The notes: a model not told the origin generated them from the sequence alone. Shown: positions 18,959 through 27,065, counted from the first letter of the stretch. The stretch is DNA of 48,703 nt from Prochlorococcus sp. AG-463-F15 (GCA_003211755.1 QCRS01000004.1:1-48703); one strand, 5' to 3'. Numbers and translations are program-made.

Positions 18959-21079
18959 ATGGGTTTAAAACTACTTCATTTGAATCTCCATGGTTTAATT
19001 CGTGCTCATGACCTTGAATTAGGACGTGATGCTGATACTGGAGGTCAAACCCTTTATGTTTTAGAGCTGGTTAAGGGCCTTGCCTCTCGACCAGAAGTTG
19101 ATCAGGTTGATTTAGTTACACGCATGATCCAGGATCGACGTGTTTCTTCTGATTATTCGAAGAAAAGCGAACAGATTGTTTCTGGGGCAAGGATTCTTAG
19201 GTTCCCTTTTGGCCCTAAACGTTATTTGCGTAAAGAGCTTTTGTGGCCTTATTTGGATGATTTGGCTGATGTGTTGGTAAGTGAGCTTCAGTCTCAGGAC
19301 AAATTACCTGATTGGATTCATGCTCATTATGCAGACGCTGGATATGTAGGTTCTTTAGTTAGTAGACGGTTAGGAATACCTCTCGTTTTTACTGGCCATT
19401 CATTAGGAAGAGAGAAACAGCGTCGCTTACTTGCTGCTGGTGTTGATCATGATCAGATTGAGCAAACCTATTCAATTAGTCGCAGAATCGACGCTGAGGA
19501 GCTCGCCTTAGCTCATTCCAATTTGGTAATCACTAGTACACGACAGGAAGCAGAACATCAATATGCGAGGTATGGCAATTATGTGCATGAAAAAGCTGAG
19601 GTTGTTCCACCTGGCGTTGATTCAAGTCGATTCCATTCGCTTAAGTCTAATTCTGAGATAAAAGCGGTTGATGGATTATTAGCTCCCTTTCTTAGGCAAC
19701 CTGATTTACCACCCCTTTTAGCGATTTCAAGAGCAGTACGACGAAAGAATATCCCTGCATTAGTTGAGGTTTTTGGTCGTTCTCCAGTACTCCGACAAAG
19801 ACATAATTTAGTTCTTGTACTTGGATGTAGAGAAGATCCTCGCCAATTGGAGAAGCAACAGCGGGAGGTTTTTCAGCAGATTTTTGACCTCGTTGATCGT
19901 TATGATCTTTATGGGCAAGTTGCCTATCCCAAACATCATCGAAGGGCTCAGATTCCGTCAATTTATAGATGGGCTGCACATCGTGAGGGATTGTTTGTGA
20001 ACCCTGCGCTCACGGAGCCATTTGGACTGACTTTGTTAGAGGCGGCAGCCTGTGGTTTGCCTATGGTTGCCACTGATGATGGTGGTCCAAGAGATATTTT
20101 GGCTCGCTGTGAGAATGGTTTATTGGTAGATGTCACAGATTTGGAAGCTCTGCAGGATTCTCTTGAGGAAGGAAGAGCAGACTCTAATCAGTGGCGTAGG
20201 TGGAGTGATAACGGAATTGAAGCAGTTAGTCGGCACTTCAGTTGGGATGCTCATGTTTGCAATTATTTGGCATTTATGCAAAAGCGTTTGAAGTTGATTA
20301 AATCTCGTAGCTGGGTTGTTCGACAAGATCAGGTTAAGAATCCTTTTGGTCAGCGTTTGCTTTTGCTTGACTTAGATAGCAATTTGGAACAGGCAGATCA
20401 CGATAATCTCATTGCATTGAGGCAAGGTCTGGATAATTTTGGGCCGAATAAATCTCAGCAATTAGGAATCTTGACTGGAAGATCTGTAAAGGCAGCACGT
20501 AAACGTTATGAGGAGTTGCATCTACCACAGCCGAGTGTTTGGATTTGTCGAGCTGGAACAGAAATTTATTACAGTCAAGAACTTCAGGCTGATCTCACTT
20601 GGGAATCTTCAATAGCAGTTGATTGGGATCGTTCTGGTGTTCAGTTAGCTCTTTCTGCTCTCAAGGATCATTTGGAAATACAACATGACGACCAACAAAG
20701 TTCTTATAAAGTTAGTTATTTATTGAGAAAACCAGATCAAGCAATTTTGCCTTTGGTTAGAAAGAGATTAAGACAACAAGGTCAGGCTGCACTTCCATAT
20801 TTGCGCTGTCATTGGTATTTAGATGTTGTTCCTTTACGTGCATCTCGCACGGAAGCAATTCGTCATCTTGCTATTCGTTGGGGTTTGACATTGGAGCAGA
20901 TTTTTGTGGTGGCTAGTCAACAGGGAGATTCAGAATTGATTCGTGGACTAACTACTGCTCTGGTACCTGCTGAACATGATCCATGTTTGGAAAGTTTGAG
21001 ATCTCAGCAGCGAGTCTTTTTTGGCTTAAGATCAAAGAATGGTCTAATTGACGAATTAAAGCAATATCGCATTTCTTGA
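18959..21079 (+). CDS. sps: Sucrose-phosphate synthase with C-terminal HAD (SPP-like) domain
   Basis: The 706-residue protein should make sucrose-6-phosphate from UDP- or ADP-glucose and fructose-6-phosphate, supplying a compatible solute or carbon store. Residues 1-440 are a GT-B glycosyltransferase family 4 domain: ADTGGQTLYVLELVKGLA near 25-42, GHSLGREKQ near 146, PPGVDSSRF near 217, AISRAVRRKNIPALVE near 256 and the donor site EPFGLTLLEAAACGLP at 353-368. From 465 on there is a HAD-type sucrose-phosphatase-like domain, but its motifs are altered: D471-L-D-S-N instead of DLDNT, an Arg in SRTEAI where a Lys is usual, and GDSE near 656 instead of GDSGND. Whether it can dephosphorylate the product is doubtful. 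Start fixed by GGAGGAG. It ends 5 bases before the convergent purT stop. Confidence 0.93.
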   Translation: MGLKLLHLNLHGLIRAHDLELGRDADTGGQTLYVLELVKGLASRPEVDQVDLVTRMIQDRRVSSDYSKKSEQIVSGARILRFPFGPKRYLRKELLWPYLDDLADVLVSELQSQDKLPDWIHAHYADAGYVGSLVSRRLGIPLVFTGHSLGREKQRRLLAAGVDHDQIEQTYSISRRIDAEELALAHSNLVITSTRQEAEHQYARYGNYVHEKAEVVPPGVDSSRFHSLKSNSEIKAVDGLLAPFLRQPDLPPLLAISRAVRRKNIPALVEVFGRSPVLRQRHNLVLVLGCREDPRQLEKQQREVFQQIFDLVDRYDLYGQVAYPKHHRRAQIPSIYRWAAHREGLFVNPALTEPFGLTLLEAAACGLPMVATDDGGPRDILARCENGLLVDVTDLEALQDSLEEGRADSNQWRRWSDNGIEAVSRHFSWDAHVCNYLAFMQKRLKLIKSRSWVVRQDQVKNPFGQRLLLLDLDSNLEQADHDNLIALRQGLDNFGPNKSQQLGILTGRSVKAARKRYEELHLPQPSVWICRAGTEIYYSQELQADLTWESSIAVDWDRSGVQLALSALKDHLEIQHDDQQSSYKVSYLLRKPDQAILPLVRKRLRQQGQAALPYLRCHWYLDVVPLRASRTEAIRHLAIRWGLTLEQIFVVASQQGDSELIRGLTTALVPAEHDPCLESLRSQQRVFFGLRSKNGLIDELKQYRIS

Positions 21080-21084
21080 TTGTA

Positions 21085-22260
21085 TTATATAGCGTTATTT
21101 CCTTGTATAACTTTTATACAACTAGCAGCTTTATCAGCGATTGAACGAGCTTTTTCAATGCTATCTCCTTTGGCCAAAGCAACTCCCATACGCCTACCTT
21201 TTTTTGCAGTAGTCTTACCAAAAATTAGCAGCTGTGTATTATTTTCTGATAAAGCTTTTTCAATACCTTGATAAGCAACATTAGAAAAAGAGTCTGGTGA
21301 TAAAATTACTCTACTAGCAGCTATAGTATGAATTATTTTTGGTATTGGAAGATCTAATATTGCTCTAAGATGTAATTCAAATTCACTAATATTTTGACTT
21401 ATTAATGTAACCAATCCTGTATCATGTGGTCTCGGAGATAATTCGGAGAAGATTACATCATGATCCGTGATAAAAAATTCAACACCAAATAATCCAACTC
21501 CTCCAAGGTTTTCAGTTATAAGTTTTGCCATTGCTTGAGCTTGCTCCAAATGCTGTTCAGTTAGATTTGCTGGTTGCCAGCTGCATTGATAATCCCCTTG
21601 GGATTGTTCATGACCAATTGGAGCACAAAATATTGTTGTACCATTTTTTTGTCGAATTGTTAGTAGAGTAATCTCTAGGTTGAATGTAAGATATTCCTCT
21701 ACTATTACTAAATTTGACTTTCCTCTTGAACCTTCCATAGCTCCATCCCATGCGTCTTCAAGATCATATTTTCTTCTTACCAAACTTTGACCTTTGCCAG
21801 AAGAGCTCATAGCAGGCTTAACTATTACTGGATACCCAAGAGTTGTAGCTGCTTCTTGAAGTTCAATTTTATTTGAAGCATATTTATATTTAGCGGTCTT
21901 TAAGCCTAATTTTTCTGAAGCTAAGTCTCTAATTTTATCTCGATTCATAGTTATTGCTGTTGCTTTTGCAGTTGGAATAATCCTAAATCCTTCTTGTTCA
22001 AGTTCAATTAATGAATCTACTGCTAATGCTTCTATTTCAGGAATTACTGCATCAGGTTTGTGCTTCTTTATTACTTGTTTAAGAGTCGTTGGATTGGTCA
22101 TATCTAGAACCTCTGCTTTGTCTGCAATTTGCATTGCTGGTGCATTTGCATAGCGGTCACAAGCAATAATATTGCAGCCCAATCTCTTGGCTGCAATCGC
22201 AATTTCTTTCCCCAACTCTCCACTTCCGAGAAGTAACAATTTTTTTGGAAAGATGTTCAT
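21085..22260 (-). CDS. purT: Formate-dependent phosphoribosylglycinamide formyltransferase (GAR transformylase 2)
   Basis: PurT formylates GAR with formate and ATP, an alternative to folate-dependent PurN. The 391-residue ATP-grasp protein starts with the pre-ATP-grasp Rossmann-like part (KKLLLLGSGELGKEIAIAAKRLG, residues 6-28), then YPVIVKPAMSSSGKGQSLV near 150 for ATP binding, GVGLFGVEFFI near 258 and the Mg-binding ELSPRPHDTGLVTL near 278. These distinguish PurT from the related PurK (PRPHNSGH type) by the HDTG sequence. It is the third gene of a run mraY - small protein - purT on the minus strand. PurU, which releases formate from formyl-THF, is encoded 10 kb away in this window and could supply its substrate. 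Confidence 0.95.
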   Translation of the reverse strand: MNIFPKKLLLLGSGELGKEIAIAAKRLGCNIIACDRYANAPAMQIADKAEVLDMTNPTTLKQVIKKHKPDAVIPEIEALAVDSLIELEQEGFRIIPTAKATAITMNRDKIRDLASEKLGLKTAKYKYASNKIELQEAATTLGYPVIVKPAMSSSGKGQSLVRRKYDLEDAWDGAMEGSRGKSNLVIVEEYLTFNLEITLLTIRQKNGTTIFCAPIGHEQSQGDYQCSWQPANLTEQHLEQAQAMAKLITENLGGVGLFGVEFFITDHDVIFSELSPRPHDTGLVTLISQNISEFELHLRAILDLPIPKIIHTIAASRVILSPDSFSNVAYQGIEKALSENNTQLLIFGKTTAKKGRRMGVALAKGDSIEKARSIADKAASCIKVIQGNNAI

Positions 22261-22328
22261 GATTTTAGAATAGTTGGAGAATTTATTTAATTACTTTTCA
22301 GGGATCATCTGATGACTTGTTAATATTT

Positions 22329-22586
22329 TTATTCATAATATTTTGGATTATCCTCGATTAATGTAAGTTGCCGAAAAGGTGGTTCTTCATTAATAAAACC
22401 CCATGATTTAAATATTTCTGGATTTTCATGGGTGATTAGTTGACTTTGTTTATTTTTTTCTAATTTGAAACCTTCTTGAGCCATTCTTCTCATTAGCTTT
22501 GCTGACTCTTCAAATCGAGAAGCCATAGCTTCTAGGGTTTGACAGTCAATAGTTAGGCCAGATTCTTTCCATGTAAAGTAGCTCAT
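22329..22586 (-). CDS. Small conserved protein of unknown function
   Basis: An 85-residue soluble protein with no recognisable domain. Its first half is a likely amphipathic helix (CQTLEAMASRFEESAKLMRR), followed by a charged linker and a C-terminal segment ending LTLIEDNPKYYE. It starts with ATG 9 bases after the mraY stop and lies 68 bases before purT, all in the same direction, so it is probably translated as part of that run. I believe it is a picocyanobacterial family but cannot name it. Codon use looks like its neighbours and the position between two essential genes argues that it is a real gene. Confidence 0.65.
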   Translation of the reverse strand: MSYFTWKESGLTIDCQTLEAMASRFEESAKLMRRMAQEGFKLEKNKQSQLITHENPEIFKSWGFINEEPPFRQLTLIEDNPKYYE

Positions 22587-22595
22587 TTGTACTAC

Positions 22596-23687
22596 TTATG
22601 AATGAGGGCGTAATAGCAGTCCAATAAGGACCAAGACTAAAGTTACTAACCAAAAGTTGTTCACTATTCTTTGTTCTGATATTCCTGTTAGTTCGTAATG
22701 ATGATGAATCGGTGCCATTTTAAAAACTCGTATGCCTTGACCAGTTAGGTTTTTTGAAATTTTAAAGCCCCATACTTGAATAATTACTGATAGGGATTCA
22801 GCTAAAAACACACCTCCCATTATTAATAGTGCCCAGAGACTATTTGAGAGCAGAGCAATTCCACATAATGCTGCTCCCATTGGCAGTGATCCAGTATCTC
22901 CCATGAAGACTTTGGCGGGATTTCGATTATGAAAAAGAAAACCTAACCATGACCCTGCCATCGCCATACAAAAACTGGCGATTTCTGGATTACTGTCACT
23001 GCCCCTAAGCATCAATTGAATTCCGAGGCCAGCAAAAACTATTGCACCACAACCGCTTGCTAAGCCATCTAAACCATCTGTGAGATTGGTTGCATTACTT
23101 TCGGCAAGTAAAACAAATAGTGCGAGAGGCCAGATCAAGATTCCTATATCAATAGATATTTCAGAGACAAGAAGGATTTTGGTGTTTATCCATTCTTGCC
23201 AGCCAGCCCAACTAAGAAAGAACAAGCTTGCAATTGTTTGAAGAACAATCTTTCCTTTTGGATTTAGACCGTTGTTTGTATTTCGAGTCAGACTTCGCCA
23301 ATCATCAAAGCCACCGATCAACATGAAGGACAGAGTGAGGACACTTAGACTGAGTAGTTGAAGATTATTTGTATTATTAATCGATATCAAATTAGCGATA
23401 ACTAGACCCACAGGAATGGTGAGAAGTCCACCCATTGTTGGTGTTCCTGCCTTGTTATGATGTTCCGCTGGTCCTTCTTTTCTGATTATTTGCTTTATCT
23501 TTAGAGTTTGTAATTTTGGTATTCCCCAAGCAGTTATTAAAGTTGAGATCAAGGTTGTTATTATTAGAGGGAAACTAAGCGAACTATTTGAGATATAGTG
23601 ATCTGTTGCAAAACTTCCAGCAAATAAAATGCTCGCCAGACAAATGGTGGCTATTTTTCCTTGAGCATGACCTTTTTGGTCTCCCAT
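22596..23687 (-). CDS. mraY: Phospho-N-acetylmuramoyl-pentapeptide transferase
   Basis: MraY attaches phospho-MurNAc-pentapeptide to undecaprenyl phosphate, making lipid I at the inner membrane. The 363-residue polytopic protein shows about ten hydrophobic segments. Family signatures: [19 protein letters not shown] near 72-90, the aspartate pair in GGFDDWRSL near 124, [15 protein letters not shown] near 200 with the catalytic Asp residues, the cytoplasmic [15 protein letters not shown] near 262, and [11 protein letters not shown] near 326. The N-terminus is slightly shorter than in E. coli but includes the first helix. Start ATG at 23687. The mur cluster is not around it, as is common in cyanobacteria; instead a small protein and purT follow. 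Confidence 0.96.
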   Translation of the reverse strand: MGDQKGHAQGKIATICLASILFAGSFATDHYISNSSLSFPLIITTLISTLITAWGIPKLQTLKIKQIIRKEGPAEHHNKAGTPTMGGLLTIPVGLVIANLISINNTNNLQLLSLSVLTLSFMLIGGFDDWRSLTRNTNNGLNPKGKIVLQTIASLFFLSWAGWQEWINTKILLVSEISIDIGILIWPLALFVLLAESNATNLTDGLDGLASGCGAIVFAGLGIQLMLRGSDSNPEIASFCMAMAGSWLGFLFHNRNPAKVFMGDTGSLPMGAALCGIALLSNSLWALLIMGGVFLAESLSVIIQVWGFKISKNLTGQGIRVFKMAPIHHHYELTGISEQRIVNNFWLVTLVLVLIGLLLRPHS

Positions 23688-23780
23688 GCTGGTAATAGGA
23701 TTTGTGATTTGCGCAAAAGAAGCCTAGAGAGCTTGTTCTTTTTGGTTCAATACTTTAAAAAAATTGTGAAGTACCAATTT

Positions 23781-24056
23781 CTAGTCTTCCCAGTTCTCTT
23801 CTGTTTGTTCATCGTCGGCTTTGTAATCTTCTTTTTCTCCCATCAAGGCGGATAGTTCTTCTTCTTCTACTGTGCTGACTTCCTGTGAAGCTGAATCTTC
23901 ATCTGCTATGAGTCTTCCACTTGCTTCTAGCCATGTCAAAAGATCCGGCTCTTCCCTCAATGGCAGAATGGGAGCAGGTTCTTTTCTTCCGTAACGTGTG
24001 AGGGCAGGGTTGATGCCGTCGAGTGAACTAAGGTCCACCTTTTCGAGGGCGCTCAT
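23781..24056 (-). CDS. Small acidic protein, DUF3134-like
   Basis: A 91-residue protein. Residues 15-55 (INPALTRYGRKEPAPILPL, then DLLTWLEASGRLIADED) resemble what I remember of the cyanobacterial DUF3134 family, including the NPAL start and the LxWLExxGRLI segment. The second half is strongly acidic (EEEELSALMGEKEDY, ending EENWED) and probably disordered. There is no signal peptide or membrane segment. It is transcribed divergently from the 73-residue membrane protein, the two starts being about 36 bases apart, and lies 93 bases upstream of mraY in the same direction. Function unknown; the family name is from memory. Confidence 0.68.
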   Translation of the reverse strand: MSALEKVDLSSLDGINPALTRYGRKEPAPILPLREEPDLLTWLEASGRLIADEDSASQEVSTVEEEELSALMGEKEDYKADDEQTEENWED

Positions 24057-24092
24057 CAGTTAGAACTAAAACCAAACATTAAACATAATGCA

Positions 24093-24314
24093 TTGTGCCC
24101 TGTTTTTCTTTTTCTGTTGACTTCTAAATGGCTGATTTTGTTGCTTACCTGGGCTTTTGCCTTGGTGGTGAGCTTTGGTATGCGTTTTTGGGGTATTCAA
24201 CATCCTGAGCCTTTTGTAATAAGACCTTTTTTGGTTTTTACCCTGCTTTTTGGCCCTTCTTTGGGGATGGGCATTTGGTTGTTATATTTTGGATTCCGTG
24301 AGATTGACTCTTAA
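24093..24314 (+). CDS. Small two-helix membrane protein of unknown function
   Basis: A 73-residue protein with two likely transmembrane helices: about residues 4-29 (LFLLTSKWLILLLTWAFALV) and 44-68 (FLVFTLLFGPSLGMGIWLL), joined by the polar loop RFWGIQHPEPFVIRP. The HPEPF loop and the tail GFREIDS look designed rather than random, which supports a real gene. The start is unclear: the frame has only TTG candidates (24093, 24117) before an internal ATG at Met30. It is divergent from the DUF3134-like gene. A 16-bp perfect palindrome covers its stop codon and a strong terminator follows 115 bases later. Confidence 0.6.
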   Translation: MCPVFLFLLTSKWLILLLTWAFALVVSFGMRFWGIQHPEPFVIRPFLVFTLLFGPSLGMGIWLLYFGFREIDS

Positions 24315-24427
24315 GAGTCATCAATTAAAGCAAGTTCTTTTGTCCGATGATTATTGGTATTGAATAGTTCAAGCAATATTTTCGCACTTGGTTTGTGTAG
24401 TTATTAAGCATTCTGGATATCTTCAAT

Positions 24428-24462
24428 AAAAAACCGACCCCTATTAGAGAGGTCGGTTTTTA
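24428..24462 (+). terminator. Strong rho-independent terminator
   Basis: A perfect 11-bp stem AAAAACCGACC (24429-24439) and GGTCGGTTTTT (24451-24461) around an 11-base loop. The GC core CCGACC with flanking A and T runs on both sides means it can work in either direction. On the plus strand it would end transcripts of the 73-residue membrane protein or of a short RNA encoded between 24315 and 24428. Confidence 0.85.
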
Positions 24463-24861
24463 AAGGATATTTATCAGCGAAGCGTCTGATGGTTGGCACC
24501 TGGGGCCAGGCTTTTAGGTGTTTGGCTGATCTCCTAAAGGGCACCTAAACGATGCAGAGGAGTGACGACTGGTTCAACACACATATTTTGTCTTGCCAGA
24601 CGCGTTGCCCACAATTTGGTTAAGACTGTTGGAGCAGGAGCCTAAATCAGTTTGCTTCTATGAGTTCTCAGGTGGCGTGTCTTCCATCAGGATGCCTCTA
24701 ACTCGATGTAATAAGAATCGTCCTTATTTAGTCAAACTGCAATCGGCCTTTACACTCATTGCCTTTGGATGCAATTTAATGCAGATTGGAAGTGATTTGC
24801 TTGTTCTGATTAGAGGATTTATGGTTTTCACCTTTTGAACAGCTAAGACCTGCTTCGTTGA
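24463..24861 (+). other. Region without a confident gene; structured element at 24473-24560
   Basis: Between the terminator and the zinc-ribbon-like ORF I see no protein I trust. Bases 24473-24490 form ATCAG - 8 bases - CTGAT. Bases 24500-24511 contain CCTGGGGCCAGG. TTTAGGTG at 24513-24520 is repeated inverted as CACCTAAA at 24542-24549, and AGGAG follows at 24558-24562. The run of stems in otherwise AT-rich DNA suggests a structured RNA or leader. Two weak ORFs follow: a 20-codon ORF from ATG 24552, and an 81-residue frame at 24593-24838 that needs a TTG start, has no ribosome site and matches nothing I know. Confidence 0.4.
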
Positions 24862-25185
24862 TTAGAAAATGTTTGAGTATATATTGTGTAGCCGGTCACT
24901 TTTTTGTTTTCTGACTTTGTTTAAGAGGCAGTTGCTTGGGACTTCTGTTTCATTACCGCATTTGGAACGGCACCATCTATAAGTATTACCTGCAGTAGTT
25001 ATATGTTTAGATATTTTGATCACTGTTAGTTTTCCATAGACTTCTCCAATTCGATGTCTTGCTTTACTTGGTATATGGGATTCCTTGTAATTGTTACCAA
25101 GAAGTTGGATTATGAATGCTTGATCTGCTCCTAAATTTAGATGCTGCCATAGCGATCCTTCTTTTTGGACTTGGTCCGTTAACAT
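24862..25185 (-). CDS. Small protein with a degenerate phage-type zinc-ribbon motif
   Basis: A 107-residue ORF. Residues 45-85 (RIGEVYGKLTVIKISKHI, then YRWCRSKCGNETEVPSNCLL) resemble the short module G-x-x-YGxLTVI ... W-x-C-x-C-x-CG-N-x-x-x-V ... L, common in phage and cyanobacterial proteins, sometimes beside HNH or AP2 domains. Here only two cysteines of the CxCxCG cluster are present (C-R-S-K-C-G) and the usual final SCGC is missing: the tail reads KVRKQKSD. It may thus be a decaying copy or a variant. ATG at 25185 follows AAAGGA at very short spacing. It is divergent from argG. No nuclease residues are seen. Confidence 0.5.
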   Translation of the reverse strand: MLTDQVQKEGSLWQHLNLGADQAFIIQLLGNNYKESHIPSKARHRIGEVYGKLTVIKISKHITTAGNTYRWCRSKCGNETEVPSNCLLNKVRKQKSDRLHNIYSNIF

Positions 25186-25242
25186 TTCCTTTAGGACTTA
25201 CAGCGATGACAGAACTTAATCCATGTTTTCTGGAGTTGATTG

Positions 25243-26460
25243 ATGGGAAGCGTTAAGAAGGTTGTTCTTGCTTATTCTGGGGGTGTCGACACTAGTGTTT
25301 GTATCCCTTATCTGAAGAAGGAATATGGAGTCGATGAGGTTATTGCCTTTGCGGCTGATTTAGGCCAAGGAGATGAGCTTCAGTCCATCCGTCAAAAAGC
25401 TATTGATGCAGGCGCCAGTAAATCTTTGGTAGGTGATTTAGTTCAACCATTTATTGAGGATTTCGCGTTTCCCGCGATTCGAGCAAATGCTCTTTATGAA
25501 GGCCGCTATCCACTCTCCACTGCATTAGCTAGGCCATTGATTGCTCATCGCTTGGTTGAGATTGCGAGAGAAGTGAATGCGGATGCTGTTGCTCATGGTT
25601 GCACTGGAAAAGGTAATGATCAAGTTCGTTTTGATGTCGCAATAGGTTCATTGGCTCCAGACCTAAAGGTTATAACTCCTGCTAGGGAATGGGGTATGAG
25701 TAGAGAAGAGACAATTGCTTATGGAGAGCGATTTGGCATTCCTGCTCCTGTAAGTAAGAAATCTCCCTATTCGATTGATCTCAATTTGTTGGGTAGAAGT
25801 ATTGAAGCGGGTTCCCTTGAGGACCCAATGGCTTCTCCTCCTGAAGAAGTTTTTGAGATGACATCTTCTATTGATCAATCACCAGATAAGCCACAAGATA
25901 TTGAAATAAGTTTTGAAGCTGGTAATCCAGTTGCTATTAATGGAGAACGATTAGAACCTGTTTCAATCATTCGTAAAGCAAATATTTTGGCTGGAAAGCA
26001 TGGATTTGGTCGAATTGACATTATTGAGAACCGAGTAGTTGGGATCAAAAGTCGAGAGATTTATGAAACACCAGGTCTATTACTACTGATTAAGGCTCAT
26101 CAAGAACTTGAGAGCTTGACTTTGTCAGCTGATGTCCTTCGTCTAAAGAGTCAGTTAGAAAGAGAATGGTCAGATTTGATTTATAAGGGGCTTTGGTTTA
26201 GTCCTTTGAAGGATGCGCTAGATGGTTTTTTTGAACGCACTCAAGCTGTAGTAAATGGCCTTGTAAGGGTTCGTTTGTACAAGGGCAATGCAATAATCCT
26301 TGGCCGTGGCTCTACTACAAACAGTCTTTATATGCCAAGCATGGCTACTTATAGTAGTGATGATCAATTTGATCACAAATCTGCAGAAGGATTTATATAT
26401 ATCTGGGGTCTTCCTAGTCGTATTTGGGCAGCTACTAAAAGATTTCAACAACAGAACTAA
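25243..26460 (+). CDS. argG: Argininosuccinate synthase
   Basis: ArgG joins citrulline and aspartate with ATP to form argininosuccinate, the next to last step of arginine synthesis. The ATP-pyrophosphatase loop [10 protein letters not shown] is at residues 9-18, and [15 protein letters not shown] near 114-128 binds citrulline and aspartate. [17 protein letters not shown] near 177 and ESLTLSADV near 287 are family signatures. The start is ATG at 25243 ([14 protein letters not shown]), not the TTG three bases before: GGAG at 25232-25235 is at good spacing. Length 405 residues is normal. The gene ends 11 bases before the convergent rpsF stop. Confidence 0.97.
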   Translation: MGSVKKVVLAYSGGVDTSVCIPYLKKEYGVDEVIAFAADLGQGDELQSIRQKAIDAGASKSLVGDLVQPFIEDFAFPAIRANALYEGRYPLSTALARPLIAHRLVEIAREVNADAVAHGCTGKGNDQVRFDVAIGSLAPDLKVITPAREWGMSREETIAYGERFGIPAPVSKKSPYSIDLNLLGRSIEAGSLEDPMASPPEEVFEMTSSIDQSPDKPQDIEISFEAGNPVAINGERLEPVSIIRKANILAGKHGFGRIDIIENRVVGIKSREIYETPGLLLLIKAHQELESLTLSADVLRLKSQLEREWSDLIYKGLWFSPLKDALDGFFERTQAVVNGLVRVRLYKGNAIILGRGSTTNSLYMPSMATYSSDDQFDHKSAEGFIYIWGLPSRIWAATKRFQQQN

Positions 26461-26471
26461 TCTAAAACCTA

Positions 26472-26987
26472 TTAATCATTAGATTCTTTAGTTTCTGTAG
26501 CTTCTTTAGTCTCTTTAGTCTCTTTAGTTTCTTTAGTTTCTTTGGCGTCTTTAGTTTCTGTACCTTCTTTAGTCTCTTTAGTTTCTGTAGCTTCTTTAGT
26601 CTCTTTAGTTTCTTTGGCGTCTTTAGTTTCTTTCGCTTCGTCTTCGTCTTTTGTTGGCTCAGCTCCACTTGCAGCCCTAGGGGCTGGTAGTGGTCCATCT
26701 TGCTTAACGGTTAGGAAGCGAATGACATCTTCGCTAAGACGCATTGCTTTTTCCAAAATTTCAACATGCTGTCCATCACCGTTGTGGCTCAATTGGACAT
26801 ATATTCCTTCTTTGTGTTTTGCAATTGGATAGGCGAGCCTTCGTTTGCCTCGCGTCTGGCTATCTAAAACTTGTGCGCCAGCTTCAGTTACTAGTTCGCT
26901 GTATTTTGTTAGATGACTCTCAACTTCTTCTTCCGGTATATCCGGACGAAGGATATACATGGTTTCGTAGTAAGGCTGATTAGTCAT
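26472..26987 (-). CDS. rpsF: Ribosomal protein S6 with a long KETKE repeat tail
   Basis: S6 binds 16S rRNA together with S18 in the small subunit platform. Residues 1-97 are a normal S6 ([42 protein letters not shown]). After a linker (98-118) the protein runs on to 171 residues with a nearly pure Lys, Glu, Thr, Ala, Asp tail, built from ETK triplets and a larger unit beginning [11 protein letters not shown] that occurs twice. The usual S6 is about 95-135 residues, so the tail is an unusual extension and should be disordered and highly charged. The DNA under the tail (26475-26633) is a near-perfect tandem repeat. SD GGAG lies 5 bases before ATG but may be hidden in the leader hairpin at 26993-27032. 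Confidence 0.95.
   Translation of the reverse strand: MTNQPYYETMYILRPDIPEEEVESHLTKYSELVTEAGAQVLDSQTRGKRRLAYPIAKHKEGIYVQLSHNGDGQHVEILEKAMRLSEDVIRFLTVKQDGPLPAPRAASGAEPTKDEDEAKETKDAKETKETKEATETKETKEGTETKDAKETKETKETKETKEATETKESND
26475..26633 (-). repeat. In-gene tandem repeat encoding the S6 tail
   Basis: Low-complexity repeat of CTTTAGT-type triplets on the plus strand. The block GTTTCTGTAGCTTCTTTAGT occurs at 26491 and again at 26581 (offset 90), and TTTGGCGTCTTTAGTTTCT at 26541 and 26613 (offset 72). The two offsets differ by 18 bases, that is six residues, so gain or loss has stayed in frame. Confidence 0.9.
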
Positions 26988-26992
26988 TAGTT

Positions 26993-27032
26993 CTCCGACT
27001 AGGACTGTAGGCTCATCAAATGAGCGACGGAG
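26993..27032 (-). promoter_or_regulatory. Structured leader of rpsF hiding its ribosome binding site
   Basis: Read on the minus strand, CTCCG (27032-27028) can pair with CGGAG (26997-26993), and between them GCTCAT - TTG - ATGAGC (27025-27011) is a perfect 6-bp hairpin with a 3-base loop. CGGAG is the Shine-Dalgarno of rpsF, 5 bases before its ATG, so the outer stem would block translation. In several bacteria the S6:S18 complex binds its own rpsF leader; this element sits where such control would act. That it binds S6:S18 here is inference. Confidence 0.5.
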
Positions 27033-27065
27033 TTACCACAATATCTCTTTATGGTTAGACCGGAA

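Noticed and set aside
24593-24838. 81-residue plus-strand frame
   Set aside because: It needs a TTG start, has no ribosome site, no recognisable motif, and lies in a weakly conserved-looking gap. I keep it only as a possibility in the gap entry.
26475-26640. Repeats resembling a CRISPR array
   Set aside because: The repeats are short triplet-based units without unique spacers, lie inside rpsF in frame, and are fully explained as the coding sequence of the S6 tail.
26542-26832. Plus-strand 96-residue frame rich in SLVSL repeats
   Set aside because: It is the reverse of the rpsF tail repeat and codes only a low-complexity mirror; no ribosome site or known domain.
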